Source: JAZDFP01 sp043801445 (lineage in GTDB: Bacteria > Planctomycetota > MHYJ01 > JACQXL01). Taken from it: a stretch of 64,000 nucleotides of DNA. The stretch's first letter is position 1; the number at the start of each line of letters is the position of its first letter. The notes below the pieces were generated by a model that searched no databases, was not told the origin of the DNA, and was given only the letters and a program-made list of their open reading frames with translations. The stretch covers positions 1 to 64,000 of the forward strand of contig JAZDMB010000012.1 in assembly GCA_043801445.1 (NCBI GenBank), read 5' to 3'. Made by a program: the position numbers and the translations under genes. This document shows, piece by piece, positions 1 to 8,851 of this stretch.

Positions 1-1
1 G

Positions 2-601
2 TATGATATATCATCATTAGCACGACAACAGGGATTACAAAGCGTAATGGTTTCAAATGGTTTTATTAATGAGGAACCATTGCGTGCCCTCTGCCAGCAA
101 CTTAGTGCAATAAAGATAGACCTGAAAGCATTTACTGAAGAATTTTACCGTCAATATTGTAACAGCAATTTACAACCGGTTTTGGATACGCTCTTGACAC
201 TGAAGAAAACCAGGATTTGGTTTGAGATTGTAGTTTTGATAATCCCGACACTTAATGATAATCCTAAAGAAATCAAAGCGATGTGCGAATGGATAAAGAA
301 TAATTTGGGAGATAGTATCCCTCTGCATTTTTCCCGTTTCCAGCCGATGTATAAACTCACCAATCTTCCTATTACACCGCTAAAAACGATGGAGAACGCC
401 CATCAGATTGCCCGTGAATGCGGGTTGAAATTCGTGTATCTCGGCAATGTTTCACCACACCCGGCAGAATCAACTTATTGCCCCTCCTGTAAAAAGATAC
501 TGATTAAGCGGATTGGCTACAGCATAGAAAAAAATGTATTGAAAGACAACAAGTGTCCCTATTGTTCAGAAATTATTCCGGGTATCTGGAACATAAAATA
601 A
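2..601 (+). CDS. amrS: AmmeMemoRadiSam-type radical SAM enzyme, C-terminal part (5' end outside window)
   Basis: The frame is open from base 2, so the ATG at 47 is probably internal and the gene starts before the window. The visible 200 residues match the C-terminal half of the radical SAM enzymes of the AmmeMemoRadiSam system (often annotated PflA-like). The IKIDLKAF strand, the LIIPTLND segment and the PLHFSRFQPMYKL stretch belong to the later half of a radical SAM barrel. The CxxxCxxC iron-sulfur loop would lie upstream and is not seen. The C-terminus has paired cysteines (CPSCK and CPYCS, about residues 145-190) that look like a small metal-binding knuckle, as usual in this family. The substrate is unknown; Memo- and AMMECR1-like partners would be expected upstream. 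Family assignment is good, function is not. Confidence 0.8.
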   Translation, partial: YDISSLARQQGLQSVMVSNGFINEEPLRALCQQLSAIKIDLKAFTEEFYRQYCNSNLQPVLDTLLTLKKTRIWFEIVVLIIPTLNDNPKEIKAMCEWIKNNLGDSIPLHFSRFQPMYKLTNLPITPLKTMENAHQIARECGLKFVYLGNVSPHPAESTYCPSCKKILIKRIGYSIEKNVLKDNKCPYCSEIIPGIWNIK

Positions 602-693
602 ATTTATTATTATTTATTGTATTTCTTAATATTTAATGTAGAAATATAAAAAACCTAAGGCGGAAAAATGATGATGAGAGTGTATAAAATAAA

Positions 694-1818
694 TTGAAAG
701 CATTTCTCTTATTAGAAGACGGTTCTGTTATAAAAGGAATCGGTTTTGGTGCCCAAAAAACTGTTTTCGGGGAACTCGTTTTCAATACGGGAATGACCGG
801 CTACCAGGAAAACCTTACCGACCCATCTTATAAAGGTCAAATCCTCCTGATGACCTATCCTTTGATTGGTAATTACGGCTGTGCCACTGATTCATCAACT
901 TATCTATGGCAATCGGATAAAATCCAAGCTGAAGGTTTTGCAGTTTCAGAATATTGTCAAATCCCCTATCAATATAATAATAATGATTCAACTATAGATG
1001 AATTCTTAAAGACGCAGGGAATTCCCGGTATCAGTAATATTGATACCCGTGAATTAACAATGAAAATCAGGAAACACGGCACAATAAAATCTATTCTCGC
1101 TGTCTGCGAAACCGAAGAATCTATTGATATAAATAAATTACTTAATGAAGTGCGTACCAAACCGTCTCCTGACACGACGAATTTGGTAGCTGAAGTCACA
1201 TCATTAAAACCCATAGTAAAATTACCTGATGCTAAAAGGAATGGAAGATTAAAAATAGCACTCATTGACTGTGGGGTGAAAAGAAGTATCATCAGGGAAT
1301 TATTGAAACGCAATTGCGAGGTTTATTGTTTCCCTTATAATGTAAACGCTACGGAAATAGAATCCTTAAAACCCAATGGTGTCATAATTTCTAATGGTCC
1401 GGGCGACCCTGCTCATCCTGATATTAAGAGATTCACAGTTAATACTATAAAAAAGATAATAACCAAATACCCTGTCTGGGGCATTTGTTTAGGGCATCAG
1501 ATTCTAAGTCTTGTCTTCGGTGCCAGGACATACAAACTTAAATTCGGACATCGCGGGGTAAACCAGCCCGTTAAGAATCTGCAGACTAATAAATTATATG
1601 TTACTTCCCAGAACCACGGGTTTGCGGTTGCGGCTGAATCCTGTCCGCCGGAAATAGAAATTACCGAGATTAATATTAACGATAGAACAGTAGAAGCAAT
1701 GCGCCACCGGACTCTTCCTGTTTATTCGGTTCAGTATCATCCTGAAGCGTCACCAGGTCCACACGATAGCAATAACTTCTTTGATAAATTCTTGGAGGAA
1801 GTAAAAAGTAGACACTAA
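694..1818 (+). CDS. carA: Carbamoyl-phosphate synthase small (glutaminase) subunit
   Basis: Hydrolyses glutamine and channels ammonia to CarB for carbamoyl phosphate, feeding pyrimidine and arginine synthesis in the cytoplasm. At 374 aa it has the usual length. The N-terminal CarA domain (about 1-150) contains FNTGMTGYQE and DPSYKGQI. The class-I glutamine amidotransferase domain (about 185-370) has the nucleophile Cys265 in GICLGHQI and the His349/Glu351 pair in QYHPEASPGP. The start is a TTG, since no ATG in frame gives the conserved first strand KAFLLLEDG. carB follows after a 148-nt gap that holds a long inverted repeat, so the two may still be cotranscribed. Identification is firm. Confidence 0.96.
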   Translation: MKAFLLLEDGSVIKGIGFGAQKTVFGELVFNTGMTGYQENLTDPSYKGQILLMTYPLIGNYGCATDSSTYLWQSDKIQAEGFAVSEYCQIPYQYNNNDSTIDEFLKTQGIPGISNIDTRELTMKIRKHGTIKSILAVCETEESIDINKLLNEVRTKPSPDTTNLVAEVTSLKPIVKLPDAKRNGRLKIALIDCGVKRSIIRELLKRNCEVYCFPYNVNATEIESLKPNGVIISNGPGDPAHPDIKRFTVNTIKKIITKYPVWGICLGHQILSLVFGARTYKLKFGHRGVNQPVKNLQTNKLYVTSQNHGFAVAAESCPPEIEITEININDRTVEAMRHRTLPVYSVQYHPEASPGPHDSNNFFDKFLEEVKSRH

Positions 1819-1856
1819 ACAGTATGCCAGAATATCAGAAGATAATAAGAAAAAGG

Positions 1857-1958
1857 AACACGAATAGCACGAATGGAAACGAATAATACGAATACTACCA
1901 GTTTTATAAGGGTTTTAATTCGTGTAATTCGCCTTTATTCGTGTGATTCGTGTTTATT
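1857..1958. repeat. Long inverted repeat of ACACGAAT-like units between carA and carB
   Basis: The left arm has four units ending in CGAAT (aacacgaat, agcacgaat, ggaaacgaat, aatacgaat). The right arm, read on the other strand, again gives four (aacacgaat, cacacgaat, aaaggcgaat, tacacgaat). The arms could form a long imperfect hairpin with a loop of about 20 nt. The same architecture recurs at 52480-52572, and a related pair frames the gene at 29033. It is a dispersed repeat, not a classic terminator: no U-tract follows. Confidence 0.85.
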
Positions 1959-1966
1959 AACATCCA

Positions 1967-4900
1967 ATGCCTAAAAGAAAAGACATAAATAAAGTAATGA
2001 TTATCGGCGCGGGCCCGATTATTATCGGTCAAGCCGCTGAATTTGATTATTCAGGTTCGCAAGCCTGCCGTTCCTTAAGGGATGAAGGATGCTGGGTTAT
2101 CCTGCTCAATTCCAACCCCGCCACCATTCAAACCGATTTGGAAATGGCTGACCGAATCTATATCGAACCTCTTACCGTTGATACCATAGAAAAGATTATT
2201 GCCGCAGAAAAACCTGATGGAATACTTGCCGGAATGGGCGGGCAAACGGCTTTGAACCTATGCTCTGAATTATCCGAAAAAGGAATTCTCAATAAATATA
2301 ATATCCAACTGTTAGGAACTTCAGTTAAAGCCATAGCACTGGCTGAAGACCGTGAACTTTTCCGTTCATTAATGAATAAACTTAATGAACCTATACCCAA
2401 GAGTTTTTCCTGCAGTAGTTTTCCTGAAGTAAAAGAAGCGGTTAATAAAATAGGGAGCCTGCCGGTCATAATCAGGCCGGCTTATACTTTAGGCGGCACC
2501 GGAAGCGGTATTGCCCATAACGATGAAGAATTATCCGAGATTGTTAATAGAGGTTTGTCTTATTCCCGTATCAGACAGGTTTTGGTAGAAGAATGCGTTT
2601 CGGGATGGGCTGAATTTGAATATGAAGTAATGCGTGATAGTGCTGATAATTGCGTCATTATCTGCAATATGGAAAATCTTGACCCGATGGGAATACATAC
2701 CGGTGAAAGCATCGTGATTGCGCCGGCGCAGACCTTAAATGACCCTGAACACCAGAAACTACGCAATGCAAGTTTGAAAATCATTCGGGCGCTCGGCATA
2801 GAAGGCGGTTGCAATATCCAGTTCGCCCTGAATCGTGCAACCGGTGATTATCGGATAATTGAGGTCAACCCACGTGTCTCCCGTTCTTCAGCACTTGCCT
2901 CTAAAGCCACCGGATATCCTATTGCCAAAGTCTCTGCCAAGATAGCCATCGGTTTGACTCTTGATGAAATACCCAATCCGATTACCGGCAAAACATATGC
3001 CTTCTTTGAACCGGTATTGGATTATGTCGTTTTAAAAATACCTCGCTGGCCATTTGATAAATTCCGTATGGCTGATAAACGAATCGGTACCCAAATGAAA
3101 TCCACCGGTGAAGTAATGGCTATAGGCAGGAATATCGAAGAATCTTTATTCAAAGCGATTCGCAGCCTTGACACGCACCAGATTGCATTTGAGCCGCCCC
3201 AGAACAGTTCACCTGCAGGCATAGTCAGCGAATTGGTTGAACCATCTGATATGCGACTCTATGCCATTGCCGAGGCATTCTGGCAGGGTTACCACCTCAC
3301 CACCATCGCTGACCTGACCAAGTGGAACCCGTTCTTCCTGCAGAAGATAAAGAATATCATGGACTTGGAAAGAAATATCCGCAAGTATTCATTGGAGACT
3401 ATTGATAAAGAGACGCTGATTAAAGCCAAGCAGATGGGATTCTCAGATGAATACCTCGCCCATATCCTATCGGAAGAGACTTATTCAGGACAACCCTGCG
3501 CCAAAGACAGACCCCGACAGAATTCGTCGGGACAAAATGATCCGTTGGGTCAGACACCTGCTGAAAAAGTCAGGCAAAAAGTTCAAGAATGCGGTATCAA
3601 AGTAGACTACAAGATGGTAGATACCTGCGCCGCTGAATTTGAGGCAAAAACACCGTATTACTATTCCACTTATACCACCGGGACGGCTAAATCCGAACTC
3701 CGAACTCCAAACTCCCTGTCTCGCCAGCAGGCGGGCGCACTCGGCAAAGTCCTTGTCATCGGCTCAGGCCCGATTCGTATCGGTCAGGGCATAGAATTTG
3801 ATTATGCCAGTGTTCAGGGAGCTATGGCGATTCGGCAACACGGATTTGAAGCAATTATGGTCAATAACAACCCAGAGACCGTCTCAACTGATTACGATAT
3901 CTCTGACCGACTCTATTTTGAGCCAATCACCTTTGAGGATGTGATGAATATAATTGAAGCGGAAAACCCGGACGGAATAATAATCCAGTTCGGAGGCCAG
4001 ACCGCAATCAATCTGGCTATTCCACTGCAAAAGGCGATTGCCAGGAACAAGAATCTCAAGACCAAATTCCTCGGGACACAACCAGAATTCGTGGATATGG
4101 CATCTGACCGCGAGAAGTTTGACGCACTCCTTTCACGGCTTAATATCAAACGTCCGCAGGGCAGCACCGGATTCTCCTTCGAAGAAGTCAGGGAAAAATC
4201 AGCCCGAATCGGCTATCCGGTTTTGGTGCGTCCCAGTTATGTCCTCGGCGGTAAGGGTATGGAAATCGTCCATAATGAAAAAGAGTTGGAATTCTATATC
4301 ACATCCGCTATCAAAGTCTCCAACGAACATCCTGTGCTCGTGGACAAATATCTCAATAACGCCATTGAAATAGACGTTGATGCCGTTTCTGACGGCAAAT
4401 CGGTATTCATTGCCGGCATTATGGAGCATATCGAAGAAGCCGGAGTTCATTCAGGCGATGCCATCTGTGTTATACCTCCGCAAACACTCTCGAAAAATAT
4501 CATGAAAGAGATAAGACGGGTTACCAGAGAAATAACATTGGCGCTGAATTGCATCGGCCTGATTAATATCCAGCTTGCTGTCAAGGATGACGAGGTTTAT
4601 ATCATTGAAGCCAATCCCCGGGCCAGCCGCACAGTCCCTTATGTTTCGAAAAGTATCGGGATACCGATTGCCAAGATTGCCACCGCCTTGATGCTCTCGC
4701 CCCTGATGAAAAAACCGGTTAGTCTTTCTGATTTCGGACTACCGGCATTAGACAAAGAACCTGATATTTCTCATATCTCTATCAAGGCGCCTGTCTTCCC
4801 TTTCCAGAAATTAGTCGGTGTCGACCCGATTTTAGGACCCGAGATGAAATCCACCGGTGAAGTAATGGGAATTGCCGATACCTTTGCCGAAGCATATTAT

Positions 4901-5464
4901 AAAGCGGCTCTGGCTTCAGGCAATACATTGCCTATAGAAGGAAGTGTCTATATTACGGTGCGTAATGAAGACAAAGATAATATTATTCCAATTGCCCGTA
5001 AATTAATTGAAAGCGGCTTGACAATCAGAGCAACTGCAGGCACAGCCAAGTATCTTTCAATTAATCAGATTCCGGTTGAAACTATTTACCGTATCTCGGA
5101 AAGACAATCACCCAATGCCCTGAGTCTGATGCGTGAAGGTAAAATACGATTAATAATTAACACCCCGACCGAAGGCTCAGGTCCGCGCCGGGATGGCTAT
5201 CGGATGAGACGGTTAGCCATTGAATTAGGCATACCATTTATCAGCAACATTGCAGCTGCCCGCGCCGCCGTATCGGCTATCAAACTTATTAAATCGCAGA
5301 AAAATAAAACCCTGTCTGTCAAGGCATTGAATGATTACTTCCCCGCCGGAGGCGGGTCTGCCTCCCCGGCCTCGCCGAGGCGAAGCCGAGGGCGGGCAGG
5401 CACAGGTCCCGATGGGCTATCCAAGAGGCGACAACGGGATCCCGACAGACTTTGTCGGGAGTAG
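1967..5464 (+). CDS. carB: Carbamoyl-phosphate synthase large subunit, with repeat-derived insertions and tail
   Basis: Makes carbamoyl phosphate from bicarbonate, ammonia and two ATP with CarA. At 1165 aa it is longer than the usual 1060-1080. Both halves are intact: first carboxyphosphate domain from IIGAGPIIIGQAAEFDYSG, second from VIGSGPIRIGQGIEFDYAS (about residue 595), each with an ATP-grasp fold, and a C-terminal MGS-like regulatory domain (about 985-1120). The extra length sits in three places. Residues about 505-532 hold a CccGAC...GTCGGG palindrome. Residues about 575-592 hold a CGCCagcaGGCG core. The last 40 residues (1125-1165) are read through a G+C-rich repeat at 5341-5487. The family normally ends near VKALNDYF, so the tail is likely dispensable. 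The gene is probably functional. Confidence 0.95.
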   Translation: MPKRKDINKVMIIGAGPIIIGQAAEFDYSGSQACRSLRDEGCWVILLNSNPATIQTDLEMADRIYIEPLTVDTIEKIIAAEKPDGILAGMGGQTALNLCSELSEKGILNKYNIQLLGTSVKAIALAEDRELFRSLMNKLNEPIPKSFSCSSFPEVKEAVNKIGSLPVIIRPAYTLGGTGSGIAHNDEELSEIVNRGLSYSRIRQVLVEECVSGWAEFEYEVMRDSADNCVIICNMENLDPMGIHTGESIVIAPAQTLNDPEHQKLRNASLKIIRALGIEGGCNIQFALNRATGDYRIIEVNPRVSRSSALASKATGYPIAKVSAKIAIGLTLDEIPNPITGKTYAFFEPVLDYVVLKIPRWPFDKFRMADKRIGTQMKSTGEVMAIGRNIEESLFKAIRSLDTHQIAFEPPQNSSPAGIVSELVEPSDMRLYAIAEAFWQGYHLTTIADLTKWNPFFLQKIKNIMDLERNIRKYSLETIDKETLIKAKQMGFSDEYLAHILSEETYSGQPCAKDRPRQNSSGQNDPLGQTPAEKVRQKVQECGIKVDYKMVDTCAAEFEAKTPYYYSTYTTGTAKSELRTPNSLSRQQAGALGKVLVIGSGPIRIGQGIEFDYASVQGAMAIRQHGFEAIMVNNNPETVSTDYDISDRLYFEPITFEDVMNIIEAENPDGIIIQFGGQTAINLAIPLQKAIARNKNLKTKFLGTQPEFVDMASDREKFDALLSRLNIKRPQGSTGFSFEEVREKSARIGYPVLVRPSYVLGGKGMEIVHNEKELEFYITSAIKVSNEHPVLVDKYLNNAIEIDVDAVSDGKSVFIAGIMEHIEEAGVHSGDAICVIPPQTLSKNIMKEIRRVTREITLALNCIGLINIQLAVKDDEVYIIEANPRASRTVPYVSKSIGIPIAKIATALMLSPLMKKPVSLSDFGLPALDKEPDISHISIKAPVFPFQKLVGVDPILGPEMKSTGEVMGIADTFAEAYYKAALASGNTLPIEGSVYITVRNEDKDNIIPIARKLIESGLTIRATAGTAKYLSINQIPVETIYRISERQSPNALSLMREGKIRLIINTPTEGSGPRRDGYRMRRLAIELGIPFISNIAAARAAVSAIKLIKSQKNKTLSVKALNDYFPAGGGSASPASPRRSRGRAGTGPDGLSKRRQRDPDRLCRE
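3487..3536. repeat. In-frame palindromic insertion in carB linker
   Basis: The segment encodes residues absent from ordinary CarB between the oligomerisation domain and the conserved VDTCAAEF block. It contains the palindrome ccccgac...gtcgggac, which reappears nested in the carB 3' repeat near 5441-5462. The insertion keeps frame. Confidence 0.6.
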
Positions 5465-5487
5465 CAAGAAAAAGACTGCATCCGACC
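5341..5487. repeat. G+C-rich palindromic element (KTASD family) at the carB 3' end, with nested palindromes
   Basis: Starts with the core ccgccggaggcgggtctgcct and ends with tagcaagaaaaagactgcat, as in the copies near 14641, 27463 and 30927. Two further palindromes sit inside it: an arm pair around 5368-5400 and tcccgacag...tgtcggga near 5441-5461. The carB stop codon at 5462-5464 lies within it, so the last 40 codons of carB are repeat-derived. In another frame the element reads SSKKKTASD, matching the peptide seen in two proteins of this window. Confidence 0.75.
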
Positions 5488-5568
5488 TATTCCACCTACC
5501 CGAATCCAACCCGACAAATCTGTTCAAACGGTGATTTAATCTGTGACTGAAAATAATATATAAATAAC

Positions 5569-5596
5569 TTGACAATATTTAATAGGCTGGTAGTCT
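5569..5596 (+). promoter_or_regulatory. Candidate sigma70-like promoter of the Fn3-like surface protein gene
   Basis: A perfect TTGACA at 5569-5574 is followed after 16 nt by TAGTCT at 5591-5596. The -35 is consensus and the -10 only moderate. The gene starts about 70 nt downstream, behind the ribosome-binding site AGAAAGGAAATAT. Confidence 0.5.
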
Positions 5597-5667
5597 GCCT
5601 CATTAGATATAAAGATAAGAAATTATTATTCTATTAACTTTAAAATTATAAGAAAGGAAATATAAGT

Positions 5668-8600
5668 ATGAAAAAGATATTATCGCTAAAAGCAAACATC
5701 ACCAAAAGCGGGGTGTTAAAGGTCATCATTGGTATATTGTTTATTGGTTGTCTTACTATCTTTACTACCGAAATAACCTATGGGAGTAACTTAACCTTTA
5801 ATGCTGTTAGGTTACCACCGACCTGCATCACTCATCCTGCTACCAATATAAATTCTAATTCAGCTAAATTAAATGGCATGGTCAATCCTAATGGTTCTAT
5901 CACTACGGCTTATTTCCAGTGGGGTATGACTGCTTCATATGGGAATACCACAACTTCACAGTCCATCGGTAACGGGACAAATCATGTCCCGGTTAATACA
6001 GATATAAGCGGATTATCAGCTAGTACCAGATATAACTTCAGAATTGTTGGAATCAATGCTAATGGAACAAGATATGGTAATAATCTGACCTTTACTACCA
6101 GAGGACTACCACCGACCTGCACTACTAATCCTGCTACAAATGTTACTCATTACTCAGCTAAATTAAATGGTTCTGTTAATTCTAATGGCATTGCTACACT
6201 TGCCTATTTCAATTACGGCAAAACTATGTCATATGGTATCAATGCCGGTTATCAATTCATCTTTGGCACGACTCCTGTCAATGTTTCTGCTGCCATAAAC
6301 GGATTATCATTTAATACACTATATAATTTCCGGTTGGTTGGGACCAATTCTGCCGGAACAACATATGGGAATAATCTGACCTTTACTACTACTGGAATAC
6401 CACCGACCTGCATCACTACTCCTGCTACCAATATCACTTATAACTCAGCTAAATTAAACGGCATGGTCAATCCCAGGGATTCTATTACCACGACTTATTT
6501 TCAATGGGGTACGACTGCTTCGTATGGGAATGCCACATCTTCACAGTCCATCGGTAGCGGGACAAGTTATGTTGCGGTTACGGCTAATATAAACGGATTA
6601 TCAGCCAGCACACGGTATAACTTCAGAGTGATTGGAACAAATACTAATGGAACAACCTATGGAAATAATCTGCCCTTTATTACTGCCGGACTACCACCGA
6701 CCTGCACCACTAATCCTGCTACAAATATTACTCATAACTCAGCTAAATTAAATGGTTCTGTCAATCCTAATGGTCCTTTCGCAATTGTCTATTTCAATTA
6801 CGGTAAAACTATGTTATATGGCATCAATGCCGGTTATCAATTCATCTTTGGCAGAACTCCTGTCAATGTATCTGCTGCCATAGCAGGATTATCATTAAAT
6901 ACATTATATAATTTCAGGGTGGTCGGAATCAATGCTAATGGAATAACATATGGGAATAATCTGACCTTTACTACTCATGGAATACCACCAACATGCACTA
7001 CTTATGCGGCTGATAATATTACTTATAATTCAGCCAGATTAAATGGCAGGGTCAATCCTAAGGGTTCTATCACCACGGCTTATTTTCAGTGGGGGACAAC
7101 TGCTTCATATGGGAATACCACAGCTTCACAGTCCATAGACAGCGGGACAAGTTATGTTCCGGTGCAGGGAGATATAAGCGGATTATCAGGAACTACACTA
7201 TATAATTTCAGGGTGGTGGCAATCAATTCAGGAGGCACGACTAATGGAAATAATCTAACATTTACCACCGCAGTCCCACCACCAAATGCACCAACTAATT
7301 TAATCGCGACAACAATGTCCAACAATTGCATACATCTTCAATGGACTGACAATTCAGATAACGAACAGGGATTTATAATAGAGCGTATAAATGAGTTAGA
7401 AACTGAAACAACATGGGAATGGACTGACTATATGCAGGTTGCTGTAGTTGGTCCGAATATCATCTCATATTCTGATTGTAACCTTATATCAGGAGCCTAC
7501 TATGGATATCGGGTTAAGGCATATAATGTTAATGGTCATAGTGAATATTCTAATGAGAGTTTTGTTGCTACACTACCTGTTGCGCCGATAAATCTTACCG
7601 CAACAACTGTTTCTTACAAACAAATAGACCTCAAGTGGGTTAATGTATGTAACAACTATAATGTTGGGGTTGGAATAGAACGCTCCACTGATGGAATAAA
7701 CTATGAAGGTATTGGAGGATGTACTGCCGGTTTATCTGAGTTTAGTGATACTACTCTTCAACCAAATACCACTTACTATTATAGGGTTACAGCAGTTAAT
7801 CGTGCTGGTCTAAGTCAGGATTTCGCTACCACATCAGTAACAACATTACCTCTTACAATTGCATATGCTATTTCAAATGTTAACAATTTATATCAAGCGA
7901 ACTTGATTACAGATGCAGCACTTTATACTTTCCTCATTGTGAACCTTAACGATGCTCAGAACTTCTATAATATTGGCGATATGGGTACAGCAATTGCTAT
8001 ATTGGAAATGGTACAGAATCACATATGGCCAGCATTGGGTCAAGGAATTGACCAACAATCTGGCGAGGGACTCTATGACTATGTAGGCGATTTAATTTAT
8101 TCAACTATGTCAGCCGCTGGTGAGACGCCTCAAACCACACATAAGAAAGCAATAGATAATGCAGCCAAAGATGCCAATAATAAAATAGACCAAAATGAAA
8201 GTTTGACCGACAGTCAAAAAGCAACACTTAAGCAGAAGATAGAGGAGATTAGCAGAACCGGCAAGGCTCTTATTAATATATATACACCAATGTCACCCCA
8301 TCTCAATTCGGTCATGGATACGATAGGTGAATGGACTATAAATAGAATGTCTCAGGCAGTTAGTAGGACGGATACCTGTCCTGAAGGATACTCTTGTGAT
8401 GTTGAAATCAGTAGTATAGATGGTCAGAAACATGTTCCAGATCCAATTACTGGGACAATTGAACTCTCTAAAAAAGACTGGAAGTACACAGGCTCTATTG
8501 GTTTCAAGGCTAAAGGACCTGCCGGCAGTTCAATCGCAGGGACTTTCAATGTACAGCATTCACATCCTCCTCCGGCTACATTTAGATTTTATGATCCAGA

Positions 8601-8790
8601 ACCACCGCACCGGATAAGAACTGGACTTGTTGATAAAGACAAATCGAACTCGGGGATAAGCGATTTGGTACTAACTGACTTCTCATTAGGAGAAGTATGT
8701 AATTTAATTTATATTAAGTTTGAGATTACAGATGCAGAAACAAAAAAACCAATATGCGGTAAAAAGATTATGATACATCTTGCAGAATAA
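5668..8790 (+). CDS. Large secreted or surface protein with five alternating Fn3-like modules and two Fn3 domains
   Basis: A 1040-aa protein with a signal-peptide-like start (hydrophobic about 20-38, GVLKVIIGILFIGCLTIF). Five modules of about 99 residues follow from residue 50, each opening with PPTCxTxPATNI and closing with YGNNLTFTT. They alternate strictly: A type with YFQWGTTASYGN (1, 3, 5) and B type with YFNYGKTMxYGINAGYQFIFG (2, 4). Two more ordinary fibronectin-III domains lie at about 548-645 and 646-735. The C-terminal 300 residues include a helical stretch and a beta-rich end with a DLVLTDFSLGEVC motif. Function is unknown; adhesion or envelope scaffolding is inference. The last 10 codons overlap a longer reading of the next gene, suggesting coupled expression. 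A degraded copy of its 3' end lies at 11034-11357. Confidence 0.85.
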   Translation: MKKILSLKANITKSGVLKVIIGILFIGCLTIFTTEITYGSNLTFNAVRLPPTCITHPATNINSNSAKLNGMVNPNGSITTAYFQWGMTASYGNTTTSQSIGNGTNHVPVNTDISGLSASTRYNFRIVGINANGTRYGNNLTFTTRGLPPTCTTNPATNVTHYSAKLNGSVNSNGIATLAYFNYGKTMSYGINAGYQFIFGTTPVNVSAAINGLSFNTLYNFRLVGTNSAGTTYGNNLTFTTTGIPPTCITTPATNITYNSAKLNGMVNPRDSITTTYFQWGTTASYGNATSSQSIGSGTSYVAVTANINGLSASTRYNFRVIGTNTNGTTYGNNLPFITAGLPPTCTTNPATNITHNSAKLNGSVNPNGPFAIVYFNYGKTMLYGINAGYQFIFGRTPVNVSAAIAGLSLNTLYNFRVVGINANGITYGNNLTFTTHGIPPTCTTYAADNITYNSARLNGRVNPKGSITTAYFQWGTTASYGNTTASQSIDSGTSYVPVQGDISGLSGTTLYNFRVVAINSGGTTNGNNLTFTTAVPPPNAPTNLIATTMSNNCIHLQWTDNSDNEQGFIIERINELETETTWEWTDYMQVAVVGPNIISYSDCNLISGAYYGYRVKAYNVNGHSEYSNESFVATLPVAPINLTATTVSYKQIDLKWVNVCNNYNVGVGIERSTDGINYEGIGGCTAGLSEFSDTTLQPNTTYYYRVTAVNRAGLSQDFATTSVTTLPLTIAYAISNVNNLYQANLITDAALYTFLIVNLNDAQNFYNIGDMGTAIAILEMVQNHIWPALGQGIDQQSGEGLYDYVGDLIYSTMSAAGETPQTTHKKAIDNAAKDANNKIDQNESLTDSQKATLKQKIEEISRTGKALINIYTPMSPHLNSVMDTIGEWTINRMSQAVSRTDTCPEGYSCDVEISSIDGQKHVPDPITGTIELSKKDWKYTGSIGFKAKGPAGSSIAGTFNVQHSHPPPATFRFYDPEPPHRIRTGLVDKDKSNSGISDLVLTDFSLGEVCNLIYIKFEITDAETKKPICGKKIMIHLAE
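5815..7284 (+). repeat. Five tandem ~297-nt coding modules in ABABA order
   Basis: The five Fn3-like modules are similar at the DNA level, including recurring accaccgacctgca starts and aataatctgacctttacta ends. A-type and B-type units alternate, which suggests duplication of an A+B dimer rather than single units. The sequence just before the first module (AACTTAACCTTTAATGCT) looks like the end of another unit. Confidence 0.85.
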
Positions 8791-8851
8791 CCGACAAAAC
8801 AATAATATCTTGGTTAATCTGGCTGTGAAATGGAATGAGGTAGAGGATGAG

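Noticed and set aside
5331..5534. Plus-strand ORF of 67 aa overlapping the carB end
   Set aside because: Composed of repeat element sequence in another frame with no ribosome-binding site; noted only because it reads KTASD.
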